Source: Acidobacteriota bacterium
GTDB lineage: Bacteria > Acidobacteriota > Terriglobia > Terriglobales > Acidobacteriaceae
Assembly: GCA_019244045.1 (NCBI GenBank)
Contig: JAFATF010000105.1
Coordinates: 1 to 36,256, forward strand
Length of the DNA: 36,256 bases
Direction of reading: 5' to 3'
Numbering within the stretch: the stretch's first letter is position 1; each line of letters begins with the position of its first letter. Shown in pieces: positions 1 to 8,584 of this stretch. A model generated the notes under the pieces. The model was given only the letters and a program-made list of their open reading frames with translations, had not been told where the DNA came from and did not search any database. Both the position numbers and the translations under genes were made by a program.

Positions 1-776
1 CGGACCTCGGCGCCTTGCGCCGAGCCCGCGAAATGGGCGTCGAGATTATCCTGGTTACCGGCCGTCGCCACAGTTTTGCCCTGCCCATCGCTAAAATCCT
101 GGGCTTTGACTTGTGGCTGATCAGCTCGAATGGGGCGGTTACCCGCTCGCTTGGCGGTGAGACCTTTCATCGCGACCTGCTGCCCGCCCGCACTGCCCTC
201 AGGCTTTGCCAGGCCATGGGGGATTTTCGTGGCAACACGGTCCTGACCTTCGATACCGAATCAAGGGGCGCGATCGTGTTGGAGCACATGGGAGAACTGA
301 CCTCCAGCATCGAGCGCTGGCTGGAAAAGAACATGAATTTTATCGATTTCGTGATTCCGATTGAGAAAGCCCTTACTACGGATCCGGTTCAGGCGATGTT
401 CTGCGGCCGCATTTCTCGCATGCACCAGGCCTTGTCCGCACTGGGCGCGAGCGGACTCGAAAACGACATTACCGTGCTTCGTACTGAGTACCCAGTCCGG
501 GACCTTTCGATCGTGGATGTTCTTAACCAGGGCTGCTCGAAGGGTCACGCCCTGGAACGTTGGGCGAGCTACCGGGGTGTCCCGCGCGAAAGGGTCATGG
601 CCATCGGAGACAATTACAATGACATTGAAATGCTTGCCTTTGCCGGCCACCCGGTTATCATGGGAAATGCCTCGGAGGAACTCCGTGGCAGAGGGTGGAG
701 AGTTACTCTGCCTAATGATCAGTGTGGAGTTGCTGCGGCTGTCGAACAGGTGCTGAACGGGCGGGTAAGCCAGTGA
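1..776 (+). CDS. HAD superfamily phosphatase, Cof type (5' end missing)
   Basis: This is the last 257 codons of a Cof/sucrose-phosphatase-like HAD hydrolase; the reading frame is open to the window edge at base 3, so the start and HAD motif I (the DxDGT nucleophile) lie outside. Seen: motif II in VTGR near the beginning, the NGA turn that follows it, the motif III lysine in KGHALERW, and motif IV GDNYND with the magnesium-binding acids near the C terminus. The segment between them has the size expected of a C2B cap. Known for the family: cytoplasmic Mg-dependent dephosphorylation of small phosphorylated metabolites such as sugar phosphates or flavin-pathway intermediates. The substrate cannot be told from the sequence. 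The next gene begins at or across the stop codon, suggesting co-transcription. Confidence 0.85.
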   Translation, partial: DLGALRRAREMGVEIILVTGRRHSFALPIAKILGFDLWLISSNGAVTRSLGGETFHRDLLPARTALRLCQAMGDFRGNTVLTFDTESRGAIVLEHMGELTSSIERWLEKNMNFIDFVIPIEKALTTDPVQAMFCGRISRMHQALSALGASGLENDITVLRTEYPVRDLSIVDVLNQGCSKGHALERWASYRGVPRERVMAIGDNYNDIEMLAFAGHPVIMGNASEELRGRGWRVTLPNDQCGVAAAVEQVLNGRVSQ

Positions 777-778
777 GG

Positions 779-1543
779 ATGCCCGCATTCGCGATCACCA
801 GAATGTTATTACGCCACAAAATCGTCTTAGCCGTGTTGTTGCTCAGCCCGCTATGCTGCTCGGCGTCCGACGTCGCTATCTTGCGCAATGGCTTCTCCAT
901 CCCGCACACAAGCCGCCAAGCCATGGGCAACATGATTCGCTTGTACACCGCCGCCGATAAAAGCAGCTACGTTGATATTCCGGTGGAGGAGATTGAGCGC
1001 TTCGAAACCGATCTGAGCCCTGTCAGAGTTGCCGCCGCGCCGCTTTCCTCCACTAGCCCGCCCAGCCTGCAGGACGTGATTCAAGGCGCGAGCGATAAGC
1101 AGCTGCTCGATGTCGACCTGGTAAACAGTGTAATTCGCGCTGAAAGTGGATTTAATGCAAATGCCGTATCCCCCAAGGGGGCGCGCGGCCTGATGCAGCT
1201 GATGCCCTCAACCGCTTCCACACTGGGAATAAGTAATTCCTTCGATCCGAAGCAGAACGTCGAAGGGGGCACACAGTATCTTCGCTGGCTGCTCGATCGC
1301 TACAACTATGATCTCGGTAAGGCCTTGGCTGCCTACAACGCGGGCCCGCACCGAGTGGAACAATATCACGGCATTCCCCCGTATTCAGAAACCCGGGCGT
1401 ACGTGGCGCGAATCATTCGCGACTTCAATCGACAAAAGCTGGCGGAGCGCAAGGCCATCGCGGCTACCGCAAAACCACCCAAGACCTCCGCTGCCCCACA
1501 CAGCCCATCGAAAACCACCGACCAGACCGGCGGTAGCCGCTAG
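779..1543 (+). CDS. secreted lytic transglycosylase (SLT domain)
   Basis: A 254-residue exported murein hydrolase. After the start there is a basic stretch and a hydrophobic run (IVLAVLLLSPLCCSAS) fitting a Sec signal peptide. The SLT/goose-lysozyme-like domain covers about residues 115-220: catalytic Glu122 in RAESGFN, then GARGLMQLMPSTA, then the AAYNAGP motif. The C-terminal tail of about 30 residues is rich in Lys, Ala, Pro and Ser and looks disordered. The family cleaves the MurNAc-GlcNAc bond in the periplasm, forming 1,6-anhydro-MurNAc. I chose ATG 779; GTG 773 overlaps the upstream TGA by four bases and is an alternative, and a later ATG at 803 would also leave a signal peptide. There is no LysM or membrane anchor. 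Confidence 0.85.
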   Translation: MPAFAITRMLLRHKIVLAVLLLSPLCCSASDVAILRNGFSIPHTSRQAMGNMIRLYTAADKSSYVDIPVEEIERFETDLSPVRVAAAPLSSTSPPSLQDVIQGASDKQLLDVDLVNSVIRAESGFNANAVSPKGARGLMQLMPSTASTLGISNSFDPKQNVEGGTQYLRWLLDRYNYDLGKALAAYNAGPHRVEQYHGIPPYSETRAYVARIIRDFNRQKLAERKAIAATAKPPKTSAAPHSPSKTTDQTGGSR

Positions 1544-1617
1544 GCGCCCTGGTTTGACCCGAACTCCCGCCTCATTTAGTGTGATTGCTTGTTTCGCGCG
1601 GCTACGCCATTCTGCTC

Positions 1618-2886
1618 ATGACCAAGAAACGGATTTTGAGCACCGTCATTGTGCTCGCCCTTTTGGCTGTGCTGGTCTACTTGCAGGTCCAACACTGGCG
1701 GTCATTCGATTGGACGCGCTTTCGCCAGGCCAGCCATGTGAGCCCGGGGCACATAGTGGCCGCCATCGGCCTGATTTATTTTACTTACGGTTTGCGGGCG
1801 CTGCGCTGGAAAATCTTCCTCCAGCCCGTCTGTAGCAGCAAAACCAGCCGGCTAGTTCCGCCGACCTTTGTGGGATTCACCGGACTCGCCTTACTAGGGC
1901 GTCCGGGAGAATTTATTCGTCCCTATTTGATCGCTGCCAAGGAGAAAGTATCCTTCTCCTCGCAATTAGGTGTATGGACAGTCGAGCGCATCTTTGACAT
2001 CGGCGCATTCACCGTTTTAATGACCATCGACGTCTTTGTCTCTGCCCAACTGAGGGCAAATCCCTACCTGGCAAAATTTCGCTTGGCCGCGATTTTGCTC
2101 TGCGCTCTAGTGGCCATGATGAGCTTCCTTGCATTGTTGATTCGTAAGCGAGGTCACCGCTTTGCGGGCATCTTGCACCGCGTGGCGTGGCGAATCTTTC
2201 CCGGTGTCGCGCATCAGGTCGATCAGAAGGTGCGCGCATTCGGCGCGGGGTTGAACACCATCGCCGGGGGAAAGGCCTTCGTCCAGCTGGTGGGCGTCTC
2301 CCTGGCAATGTGGTTCATTATTGCGCTCGCCTACCGAGAGGTGGCGCACTCCTATCCACCGGAGCTTGTTAGTGCCGAGAGCGCCCCATCCCTGGATGTT
2401 GAAACCGCACAATTGGCAGGTGTCCCCGAGCTCGCAGGACAGGAGCTGAGCAGCGATGTCATTCATGAAGTAGCTTCGGGCGTCGAGGCTAAGGGCTATA
2501 TCGTCGAGCAGAGTGGGGATGAGGTCTGGCTGTTGCGCAAGAACAAGCGTATCTGGAAAATTGGCGATCGGCCTCATCTCAGCAATCTCGACGTCGCACG
2601 CGTCTTGTTGTTGATGGGATTCAGCATGGTCGGCTCCATCGTGCAGCTGCCCGCAGTGGGCGGCGGCAGTCAACTAGCCGTCATTAGCGCGCTACAAGTC
2701 ATCTATGGTATTCCCCCGGAAATGGCCGTGAGTTGCGGCATTCTGCTTTGGCTGGTCACCTTTATGAGCTGTGTACCGATCGGCCTTGCTTTTGCGCACC
2801 GCGAGCACCTGTCTTTGAGAAAGCTTTCAGAGCAAAGCGCCCAGGAGGAGCAGGAAACTGCCGTACCTTCGCCACCTCCCGCCTAA
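1618..2886 (+). CDS. YbhN / lysylphosphatidylglycerol synthase-type integral membrane protein
   Basis: A 422-residue polytopic inner-membrane protein of the UPF0104/LPG_synthase_TM type. The N-terminal helix (ILSTVIVLALLAVLVYLQ) follows the ATG at 1618. The region FVGFTGLALLGRPGEFIRPYLIA is the family's most conserved segment (R-x-GE-x-x-R-P-Y), and the late GGGSQLAVISALQVIYGIP helix pair also fits. Family members move or anchor lipids or lipid-linked precursors; no enzyme domain is fused here, so a direct lysyl-PG synthase role is unlikely. Odd feature: about 75 mostly polar residues (roughly 245-322) separate two membrane segments where usual members have a short loop. An ORF start 11 codons upstream exists, but the chosen ATG places the first helix right at the N terminus; no clear ribosome-binding site precedes either. 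Confidence 0.75.
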   Translation: MTKKRILSTVIVLALLAVLVYLQVQHWRSFDWTRFRQASHVSPGHIVAAIGLIYFTYGLRALRWKIFLQPVCSSKTSRLVPPTFVGFTGLALLGRPGEFIRPYLIAAKEKVSFSSQLGVWTVERIFDIGAFTVLMTIDVFVSAQLRANPYLAKFRLAAILLCALVAMMSFLALLIRKRGHRFAGILHRVAWRIFPGVAHQVDQKVRAFGAGLNTIAGGKAFVQLVGVSLAMWFIIALAYREVAHSYPPELVSAESAPSLDVETAQLAGVPELAGQELSSDVIHEVASGVEAKGYIVEQSGDEVWLLRKNKRIWKIGDRPHLSNLDVARVLLLMGFSMVGSIVQLPAVGGGSQLAVISALQVIYGIPPEMAVSCGILLWLVTFMSCVPIGLAFAHREHLSLRKLSEQSAQEEQETAVPSPPPA

Positions 2887-2923
2887 GCTCGATCGGGCGC
2901 TCCGCGTCCTCTCCGCCGCCTGC

Positions 2924-2932
2924 TGTTACAAT
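2924..2932 (+). promoter_or_regulatory. possible extended -10 promoter before nrdR
   Basis: TGTTACAAT matches an extended -10 element (TGn followed by TACAAT) about 100 bases before the nrdR start. No good -35 hexamer is seen. This would give nrdR its own transcript with a roughly 90-base GC-rich leader. Confidence 0.35.
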
Positions 2933-3032
2933 CGAACTTCACTGGTGCCCACTCGGGGCAGTGGCCGCCAAGCTGGATTCCGTCGGCTGCCTACCGGGGC
3001 AGCGAGCGACGGTGCGGAGTTCGAAGCGTCAC

Positions 3033-3527
3033 ATGAAGTGTCCTTTTTGCGGGTTCCTCAATGATAAGGTGGTCGATTCGCGCGAGAGCAAGGAGGCGGA
3101 CGCGATACGCCGGCGTCGCGAGTGCCTCAAATGTGAAAAGCGCTTTACGACCTACGAGCGGATTGACGAAATCCCGTATATGGTTGTGAAAAAGGATGGG
3201 CGGCGGGAAAAATTCGAGCGCCAGAAGGTACTCAATGGGCTCTTGCGCGCCTGTGAAAAACGACCTGTGCCCATGAGCAAGCTGGAACAGATTGTCAATG
3301 ATGCCGAGTCGTTTGTGATCGAGTCAGCCGAACGCGAACGCAAGACCACCGAGATTGGCGAACTGATCATGAACCGGCTACGCAAATATGACAAAGTCGC
3401 TTATGTGCGCTTTGCTTCGGTTTATTTGGATTTCAAGGATGTGAAGGAGTTCATGGATGAACTTAAGGATCTGATGAAAAGCAAAGAAACGGCCGAGACG
3501 CGGCCGCGAACCGCCGCCAAGACCTGA
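3033..3527 (+). CDS. nrdR: transcriptional repressor NrdR
   Basis: A 164-residue regulator that binds NrdR boxes upstream of ribonucleotide reductase genes and represses them when its ATP-cone domain holds (d)ATP. Seen: a zinc ribbon at the N terminus with Cys3, Cys6, Cys31 and Cys34 (CPFC and CLKC) followed by RFTTYER, and an ATP-cone domain from about residue 50 (VVKKDGRREKFERQKVLNGLLRAC) through the IGELIMNRLRKYDKVAYVRFASVY motif. Length is normal for the family (about 150-165). ATG 3033 is chosen because the zinc ribbon begins at residue 3; the open frame extends upstream without homology. It is followed by isocitrate dehydrogenase 61 bases on; no NrdR box was noticed nearby. Confidence 0.97.
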   Translation: MKCPFCGFLNDKVVDSRESKEADAIRRRRECLKCEKRFTTYERIDEIPYMVVKKDGRREKFERQKVLNGLLRACEKRPVPMSKLEQIVNDAESFVIESAERERKTTEIGELIMNRLRKYDKVAYVRFASVYLDFKDVKEFMDELKDLMKSKETAETRPRTAAKT

Positions 3528-3588
3528 GTTGGGCAAGCAGCCACTTGCTCCTTTCTGAACAGCGAACGCGCAAGGTAGAACTGATCCG

Positions 3589-4617
3589 ATGACGCATCGC
3601 ATTACCCTAATCCCCGGCGATGGCATAGGCCCCGAGGTCACCGAGGCGGCGGTTCGCGTCCTGGAAGCTACCGGCCTGAAATTCGAATGGGAGAGCCATC
3701 AGGCGGGCGCAGAGGCTTTTGCCAAATACCGCGAGTACATTCCCCAGGAACTACTTCAATCCATCGAACGCACCCACGTCGCCTTGAAAGGACCCGTAAC
3801 AACCCCGGTAGCCGGAGGTTTTACCAGCATTAATGTCGAACTGCGGAAGCGTTTTGAGCTGTACGCAAATTTTCGGCCCATTCGCAATCTGCCCCATATC
3901 CCCACCCGTTATCCCGATGTCGACCTGATCATCATTCGAGAAAACACCGAAGGCCTCTATTCCGGCATCGAGCACGAGGTTGTGCCTGGTGTCGTCGAAA
4001 GCCTTAAGATTATTACCGCCAAAGCCTCCACTCGCATCGCGCGCTTTGCCTTTGAGTATGCGCGTAAGAACCAGCGCAAAAAAGTGCATGCTATCCATAA
4101 AGCCAACATCATGAAATTATCCGACGGCTTGTTCCTGCGCTGCTCGCGCGACGTTGCCAAGCAATATCCCGAAATCACCTATGGCGAGCACATTGTGGAC
4201 AACACTTGCATGCAGTTGGTCATGAACCCCTATCAATATGACATGCTGCTCCTCGAAAATCTTTACGGAGACATCATCTCCGATCTTTGTGCCGCCTTCG
4301 TCGGAGGTCTCGGATTTGTTCCGGGCGCAAACATAGGAGACCAATGCGCCATCTTCGAGGCGGTGCATGGATCGGCTCCCGATATTGCCGGCAAAAACAT
4401 CGCTAACCCTACGGCAGTAATTCGCTCAGGATTGCTCATGCTGCGCCATATCGGCGAATTCGAAGCCGCGCTGAAGATCCGCAACGCCTTGGAGAAGGTG
4501 TATCGGGAGCGCGAGAAGCTCACTCGCGATGTCGGGGGGACGGCGGGTACCAGAGAGTTCGCCGACCATGTCATTGAGGCAATGGAATCGGCCGCAGTTA
4601 CCGTAGCGAATTGTTGA
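3589..4617 (+). CDS. NAD-dependent isocitrate dehydrogenase
   Basis: A 342-residue member of the isocitrate/isopropylmalate dehydrogenase family, of the short NAD-linked isocitrate type. It oxidatively decarboxylates isocitrate to 2-oxoglutarate in the cytoplasmic TCA cycle. Seen: ITLIPGDGIGPEV at the N terminus, the substrate loop KGPVTTPVAGGFTSINVELRKRFELYANFRP, RENTEGLYSGIEH, the catalytic lysine region HKANIMKLSDGLF, the metal site DNTCMQLVMNPYQYDMLLLENLYGDIISD, and the nucleotide segment HGSAPDIAGKNIANP. The substrate-loop serine/threonine pattern and the lack of a leucine-rich substrate patch argue against LeuB. Homoisocitrate or tartrate dehydrogenase is less likely but not excluded. 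It stands alone, with a long gap after it. Confidence 0.9.
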   Translation: MTHRITLIPGDGIGPEVTEAAVRVLEATGLKFEWESHQAGAEAFAKYREYIPQELLQSIERTHVALKGPVTTPVAGGFTSINVELRKRFELYANFRPIRNLPHIPTRYPDVDLIIIRENTEGLYSGIEHEVVPGVVESLKIITAKASTRIARFAFEYARKNQRKKVHAIHKANIMKLSDGLFLRCSRDVAKQYPEITYGEHIVDNTCMQLVMNPYQYDMLLLENLYGDIISDLCAAFVGGLGFVPGANIGDQCAIFEAVHGSAPDIAGKNIANPTAVIRSGLLMLRHIGEFEAALKIRNALEKVYREREKLTRDVGGTAGTREFADHVIEAMESAAVTVANC

Positions 4618-5384
4618 AATTTCCTCCGGACCGTACTGAACCGCTTTATGGGTCATCTCGGGGACCGTCCGCCCTTTGGCTATTAACCCTGCTGGTTGGG
4701 AAGGCTCCGCCGCAGGTGAACAGGGTCGCTGCCTGTGCCAGGGCAAACACCACAACTGGAGGTAGCTCTTAGCCGAACCGCCCCCATATTAATTCCTACC
4801 TGCCGGTCGTGATTACGGTGGGGAATGCTGCCCGATTGTGCGCAACTCCGGTCGGCAGGCAGCGCAACTTTGGGGCGCGCAATACCGAGCTCGACGCGAA
4901 GCTTGCGGCTGATCGTAGTCCTACACGGCAAAATGAGAAAACGACAGTACCGGCACGACGGTGCTTGGCTGCCCAGGCTTTGTCGCCCTCTAGAGGAGGA
5001 ACGATGCGAGCATGACGATTGGCGCACGCAGGATAGCGAGCTCAAGAACATCAGGAAGGTCGTTGAGCAACTTGGCCAGCATGCTGGAGCGCGGGCATGT
5101 CGCGCCGAGTCTCAGTCGATCAACTGGCTGACCCACCATTTCTTCTGACTTAACTCCTATGTGTCCAGCAAGGCGGGCGCTCCGAGCGAGAACTCCCAGG
5201 AAAACGAGAAGTCACGAATTTTGAGGGCCTTGGTTGTTATCCGGCGAACAAGAATATGTTAGCTCGAGTCGCCCTACAGGAGCCGCCGTCTATCTTTGCC
5301 GCGGTTTGCGGCCATTCCGCACGTTGACGAGCGCTAGCGCTTTTCAGTAACATTTCCTGCTTCCAATCTTGGGGTTCCCGGGGG
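4618..5384 (+). other. 767-base stretch with no convincing gene
   Basis: Open frames here (for example 4825-5148) give low-complexity, family-less translations and are not called. A strong AGGAGGA at 4994-5000 precedes ATG 5004, which stops after three codons, so no protein follows. Bases 4680-4776 begin with GGCTA and end with TAGCC, which can pair, and the enclosed stretch contains GGGAAGG and AGGTGAACAGGG segments that look like structured RNA, but no known RNA family could be matched. The last 100 bases form the upstream region of hemH. Confidence 0.4.
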
Positions 5385-6401
5385 ATGGCGATCACAACAC
5401 GGCGTATTGGGGTGGTGCTGTTCCAGCTAGGCGGGCCGGACAAGCTGGAGGCGATTGAACCTTTTCTTTATAATCTGTTTTCTGATCCTGACATCATTGA
5501 CTTTCCTTTCGCTCGCATCGGGCGAAAGCCCCTGGCCAAGCTAATCTCAGCCACCCGCGCGAAGAAGGTCGAACACCATTACTCCCAGCTCGGCGGCGCA
5601 TCGCCGATCCGTCGCTTCACTGCCCAACAGGCCTGGTCGCTCGAGTCCGAACTGCGCAAAAGGGGCTTGGACGCTCACTGTTTCGTGGCTATGCGCTACT
5701 GGCACCCTTTCACCAGGGAGGCAATTGCCCAAGTCAGGGAGGCGCATTGCCAAGAGTTGGTGCTCCTGCCGCTCTATCCCCACTATTCCTCGACGACCAC
5801 GGGTAGCAGCCTCAATGAATGGAACCGGCTATTTCACGATGCGCTCCCCGTGCATCGTATCGAATGCTTCTACCAAAACCGGACGTATCTGGCGTCATTG
5901 GTGGAAAAAATTGATGAGGCGTTACAACGGTTCCCTGGCTCGCATGGCGTGGAATTGGTGTTTAGTGCCCACAGCTTGCCGATGTCTGTCGTGGACAGAG
6001 GCGATCCTTACCAGCAGCAAATTGCTGAAACAGTCGAGCTGGTCATGGCGAAAGGCGGTTGGCCAAACCGATATCGCCTCTGCTATCAAAGTAAGGTAGG
6101 CGCCAGCCGCTGGTTGCAGCCGTCATTGCATTCAACTCTTCGCCAGCTCGGTGAGAAACGCGTAAAGAGCGTCTGTATTGTCCCTATCTCCTTTGTTTCC
6201 GATCACGTCGAAACATTAGGCGAGATTGACCACGAGGCTCGGGGGGAAGCACGACGGCTCGGCATTGAGCAGTTTGAAATGACCTCCGGGCTGAATGATT
6301 CGGCCACATTCATTCGAGCGCTTGCTGAACTGGTGATCTCGGCATTATCGGGCCCAGCGAGAACAGAATGCGCTGCGGATTGCCTCGTCTCCTCTGATTG
6401 A
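5385..6401 (+). CDS. hemH: ferrochelatase (protoheme ferro-lyase)
   Basis: A 338-residue cytoplasmic or membrane-peripheral enzyme that inserts Fe2+ into protoporphyrin IX (or into coproporphyrin III in the coproporphyrin-dependent route). Seen: GVVLFQLGGPDKLEAIEPFLYNLFSDPDII at the N terminus, the LPLYPHYSSTTTGSS signature in the middle, the metal-site histidine His196 in SAHSLP, and Glu276 in FVSDHVETLGEID. Length fits bacterial ferrochelatases. The leading residues up to position 10 are slightly longer than usual. Its place just before the bc-type complex, an eight-heme cytochrome and heme A synthase fits heme supply for this respiratory block. It ends 36 bases before the Rieske gene, so they may be co-transcribed. 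Confidence 0.96.
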   Translation: MAITTRRIGVVLFQLGGPDKLEAIEPFLYNLFSDPDIIDFPFARIGRKPLAKLISATRAKKVEHHYSQLGGASPIRRFTAQQAWSLESELRKRGLDAHCFVAMRYWHPFTREAIAQVREAHCQELVLLPLYPHYSSTTTGSSLNEWNRLFHDALPVHRIECFYQNRTYLASLVEKIDEALQRFPGSHGVELVFSAHSLPMSVVDRGDPYQQQIAETVELVMAKGGWPNRYRLCYQSKVGASRWLQPSLHSTLRQLGEKRVKSVCIVPISFVSDHVETLGEIDHEARGEARRLGIEQFEMTSGLNDSATFIRALAELVISALSGPARTECAADCLVSSD

Positions 6402-6437
6402 CGGGCGACCGTGGGAATTTGGAAAGGTTAAGAACGA

Positions 6438-7541
6438 ATGGCAGACGAGAAAACTCTTGGGCGTCTTCCTAAATGGCCGCGCAAGGCGCTGAACAATTCG
6501 GTCATTGCGGCCGAGCAGGCATATCGCAGGCGTTCTGGCCTGCCCTTGCTGAGCGATGAGGACATCGAGGCGCTTAAAGGCGGCGTGCAGATGGCATGGG
6601 AGAAAGACGGAGGGGGAGTCGCAACCTCGACGCCGATGGCCACCGCAGCGCCGCCGGCGACCGCCGGGGGCATCGTGCCGACGGGTCCCGCGGCAGCTAG
6701 CGGAGGATTTAGTCCGGAAGTCGAGAAGTGGCTGGCGGCAGGAAAGAAGTGGAGCAAATCGGCGATCGCCGCCGAGCAGGCACGCCGAAAGCGAAACAAC
6801 CTGGCTCCGCTCACCGACGCCGAGGTCACGGCCCTGCTGGGCGAGCCTGCCGCTTCGCCCGCCGCTGCCCCGACGACGGCGCCCACTGCGGCAGCCGCCG
6901 CAGCGACGGCGAGACCGGCCCCCGCCCCCAAGCCTGCCCTACCGAGCGTCCCGCAAATCGCGCGCGGCGGAACCGCCACACGCTATGTGGGCACTCCTGC
7001 GGTGGGTACGTCGAAGGCCGCACCCGCAGGTGGCATTGCTGGTGTTGGGCCTGACGATACTCCCGTCGATCAGCGCCGCCGCCGCCTGGTTTGGAGTGCC
7101 GTTGTCGCCTTTTTGGGAACCTGGTTGATCGCCTTCTTCCGTTTTTTTCTCCCGCGAACCCTGTTTGAACCGAATAGCGTATTCAAAATCGGCTATCCCA
7201 GCGATTATGCCCTGGGAGTGGACACCAAGTTCCAGCAGAAATACCGCATATGGGTCGACCGTACGCCCGATCGCCTGTTCGTTATTTATGCACGCTGCAC
7301 ACACCTCGGCTGCACCCCGGATTGGAAACCCAGTGAGAACAAGTTCAAGTGTCCCTGCCACGGCAGCGGATATGACAGTGAAGGCATCAACTTCGAGGGT
7401 CCGGCGCCCCGTCCAATGGACCGGGCCCATCTCGAAATAGCGGCTGACGGACAAATCCAGGTGGATGTCTCGAAGCTTTACTCGTGGCCGAAGGGGCAAC
7501 CTACGCACTTCGACGATGATGGTGCATTTCTCAAAGTATGA
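6438..7541 (+). CDS. Rieske iron-sulfur subunit of a bc-type quinol oxidoreductase, with duplicated N-terminal module
   Basis: A 367-residue membrane-anchored Rieske protein that passes electrons from quinol to a c-type cytochrome on the outer face of the inner membrane. The C-terminal domain has Cys287-Thr-His289 and Cys305-x-x-His308 as 2Fe-2S ligands plus the disulfide pair Cys292/Cys307 (CTHLGC, CPCHGSGYD). A single membrane helix lies at about 217-238. Unusual: before it there are about 215 extra residues, made of two copies of a module (about 13-49 and 98-136) sharing W, S-x-IAAEQA, R-x-R, an L-x-x-L and a D-x-E/D core, each followed by an Ala/Pro/Thr-rich linker. Ordinary Rieske subunits have only a short tail before the helix, so this part should lie in the cytoplasm. 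The three genes after it are the rest of the complex. Confidence 0.95.
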   Translation: MADEKTLGRLPKWPRKALNNSVIAAEQAYRRRSGLPLLSDEDIEALKGGVQMAWEKDGGGVATSTPMATAAPPATAGGIVPTGPAAASGGFSPEVEKWLAAGKKWSKSAIAAEQARRKRNNLAPLTDAEVTALLGEPAASPAAAPTTAPTAAAAAATARPAPAPKPALPSVPQIARGGTATRYVGTPAVGTSKAAPAGGIAGVGPDDTPVDQRRRRLVWSAVVAFLGTWLIAFFRFFLPRTLFEPNSVFKIGYPSDYALGVDTKFQQKYRIWVDRTPDRLFVIYARCTHLGCTPDWKPSENKFKCPCHGSGYDSEGINFEGPAPRPMDRAHLEIAADGQIQVDVSKLYSWPKGQPTHFDDDGAFLKV

Positions 7542-7618
7542 AAAGCACGGGAATTCCGAGCTGGCAAACGGCGTCGCCTTGTCAATAGCTCGGTTCTTTT
7601 AGAGCCAGTGAGGATCAC

Positions 7619-8542
7619 ATGCCAGACAAAGATAATGACACCAAGCCAAATGGAAATCGCGTCGGTTTACTGGAGCGGGTGAAGAGCGGAGTCAAAGAGG
7701 ACGTTCAGTCGCTCAAGACCGACATTCCCGCCAAGGCCAAGGAACAGATTGATATTCTGAAAGATCCCACCAGAACCCAGGTCTACACCTCCATCTTCCG
7801 CCACAAGCACGATGAAACCCCCCGCAATCGTGCTCTCGGCGTACTTTCTAATGTGTTCCTACACTTGCACCCTGCCAAGATTAATCGCGACGCGGTTCGG
7901 TACAGCTATACCTGGGGCATGGGCGGAATTACTTTCTATTTGTTCATCGTGCTCACATTCACCGGTGTTCTGTTGATGTTTTACTACCACCCTAGCAAAG
8001 TACAGGCCTTTCGCGACGTGCTCTACCTCGAGCACGATGTTCCGTTCGGCAAGCTCCTCAGAAATATGCACCGCTGGGCAGCCCACCTGATGGTCATCGC
8101 GGTGTGGTTGCACATGTTCCGGGTGTTCTTGACCGGATCCTACAAGAAGCCCCGAGAATTCAACTGGAATATCGGCGTCTTGCTACTCGTCTTTACCCTG
8201 CTGCTGTCCTTTACCGGGTACTTGTTGCCCGATGATCAGCTGGGCTTCTGGGCGGTAACGGTGGGAACCAATATGGCGCGCGCCACGCCGCTGTTGGGGC
8301 ATGAAGGCCCGTTTGGCCCACTCCTGCACATGACCCCCTACAACGATATTCGTTTTGGTCTGCTGGGAGGATCAATCGTCGACGCCAATGCCCTACTGCG
8401 ATCCTATATCTGGCACTGTATCGGCATCCCCATCGTGGCCTCGGTATTGATGATCGTACACTTCTGGCGCGTGCGTAAAGATGGGGGGATTTCCGGCCCG
8501 GCAGCGGTGATACTGCCCGGAGACATTAAGGAGAAGAAGTAG
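7619..8542 (+). CDS. cytochrome b, N-terminal (b6-like) subunit
   Basis: A 307-residue integral membrane subunit carrying both b hemes of the quinol-oxidising complex. Helix B supplies His151 and His165, 14 apart (NMHRWAAHLMVIAVWLHMF). Helix D supplies His266 and His281, 15 apart (IWHCIGIPIVASVLMIVHFW); the 15 spacing is that of cytochrome b6 rather than mitochondrial cytochrome b. Four membrane segments are visible, so the C-terminal half is a separate gene, as in b6f-type complexes. The first 85 residues form a charged cytoplasmic extension (rich in Lys and Asp, including a probable amphipathic stretch KSGVKEDVQSLKTDIPAKAKEQID) longer than in b6. GAGGA at 7610-7614 supports ATG 7619. Confidence 0.95.
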   Translation: MPDKDNDTKPNGNRVGLLERVKSGVKEDVQSLKTDIPAKAKEQIDILKDPTRTQVYTSIFRHKHDETPRNRALGVLSNVFLHLHPAKINRDAVRYSYTWGMGGITFYLFIVLTFTGVLLMFYYHPSKVQAFRDVLYLEHDVPFGKLLRNMHRWAAHLMVIAVWLHMFRVFLTGSYKKPREFNWNIGVLLLVFTLLLSFTGYLLPDDQLGFWAVTVGTNMARATPLLGHEGPFGPLLHMTPYNDIRFGLLGGSIVDANALLRSYIWHCIGIPIVASVLMIVHFWRVRKDGGISGPAAVILPGDIKEKK

Positions 8543-8584
8543 CGCGGTCATGGCTGCCCCGGTGGGTGGCCCGTGGGAGAATCT

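Noticed and set aside
2107-2673. 188-codon minus-strand frame opposite the YbhN-like gene
   Set aside because: It is a complementary-strand shadow of a well-supported membrane protein gene.
4698-4745. Resemblance to a cobalamin riboswitch core or SRP RNA
   Set aside because: Only scattered matches; the B12 box, the GGAA tetraloop and the asymmetric loop of SRP RNA are missing, and the following gene is unrelated to cobalamin.
4825-5148. 107-codon open frame in the gap before hemH
   Set aside because: No ribosome-binding site at its start, Arg/Cys/Ser-rich composition in the first half, and no family features; probably chance.
6556-7128. Long alternative frames over the Rieske N-terminal region
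   Set aside because: Arg/Pro-rich translations caused by the GC-rich Ala/Pro linker; the Rieske frame has clear repeats and domain features.
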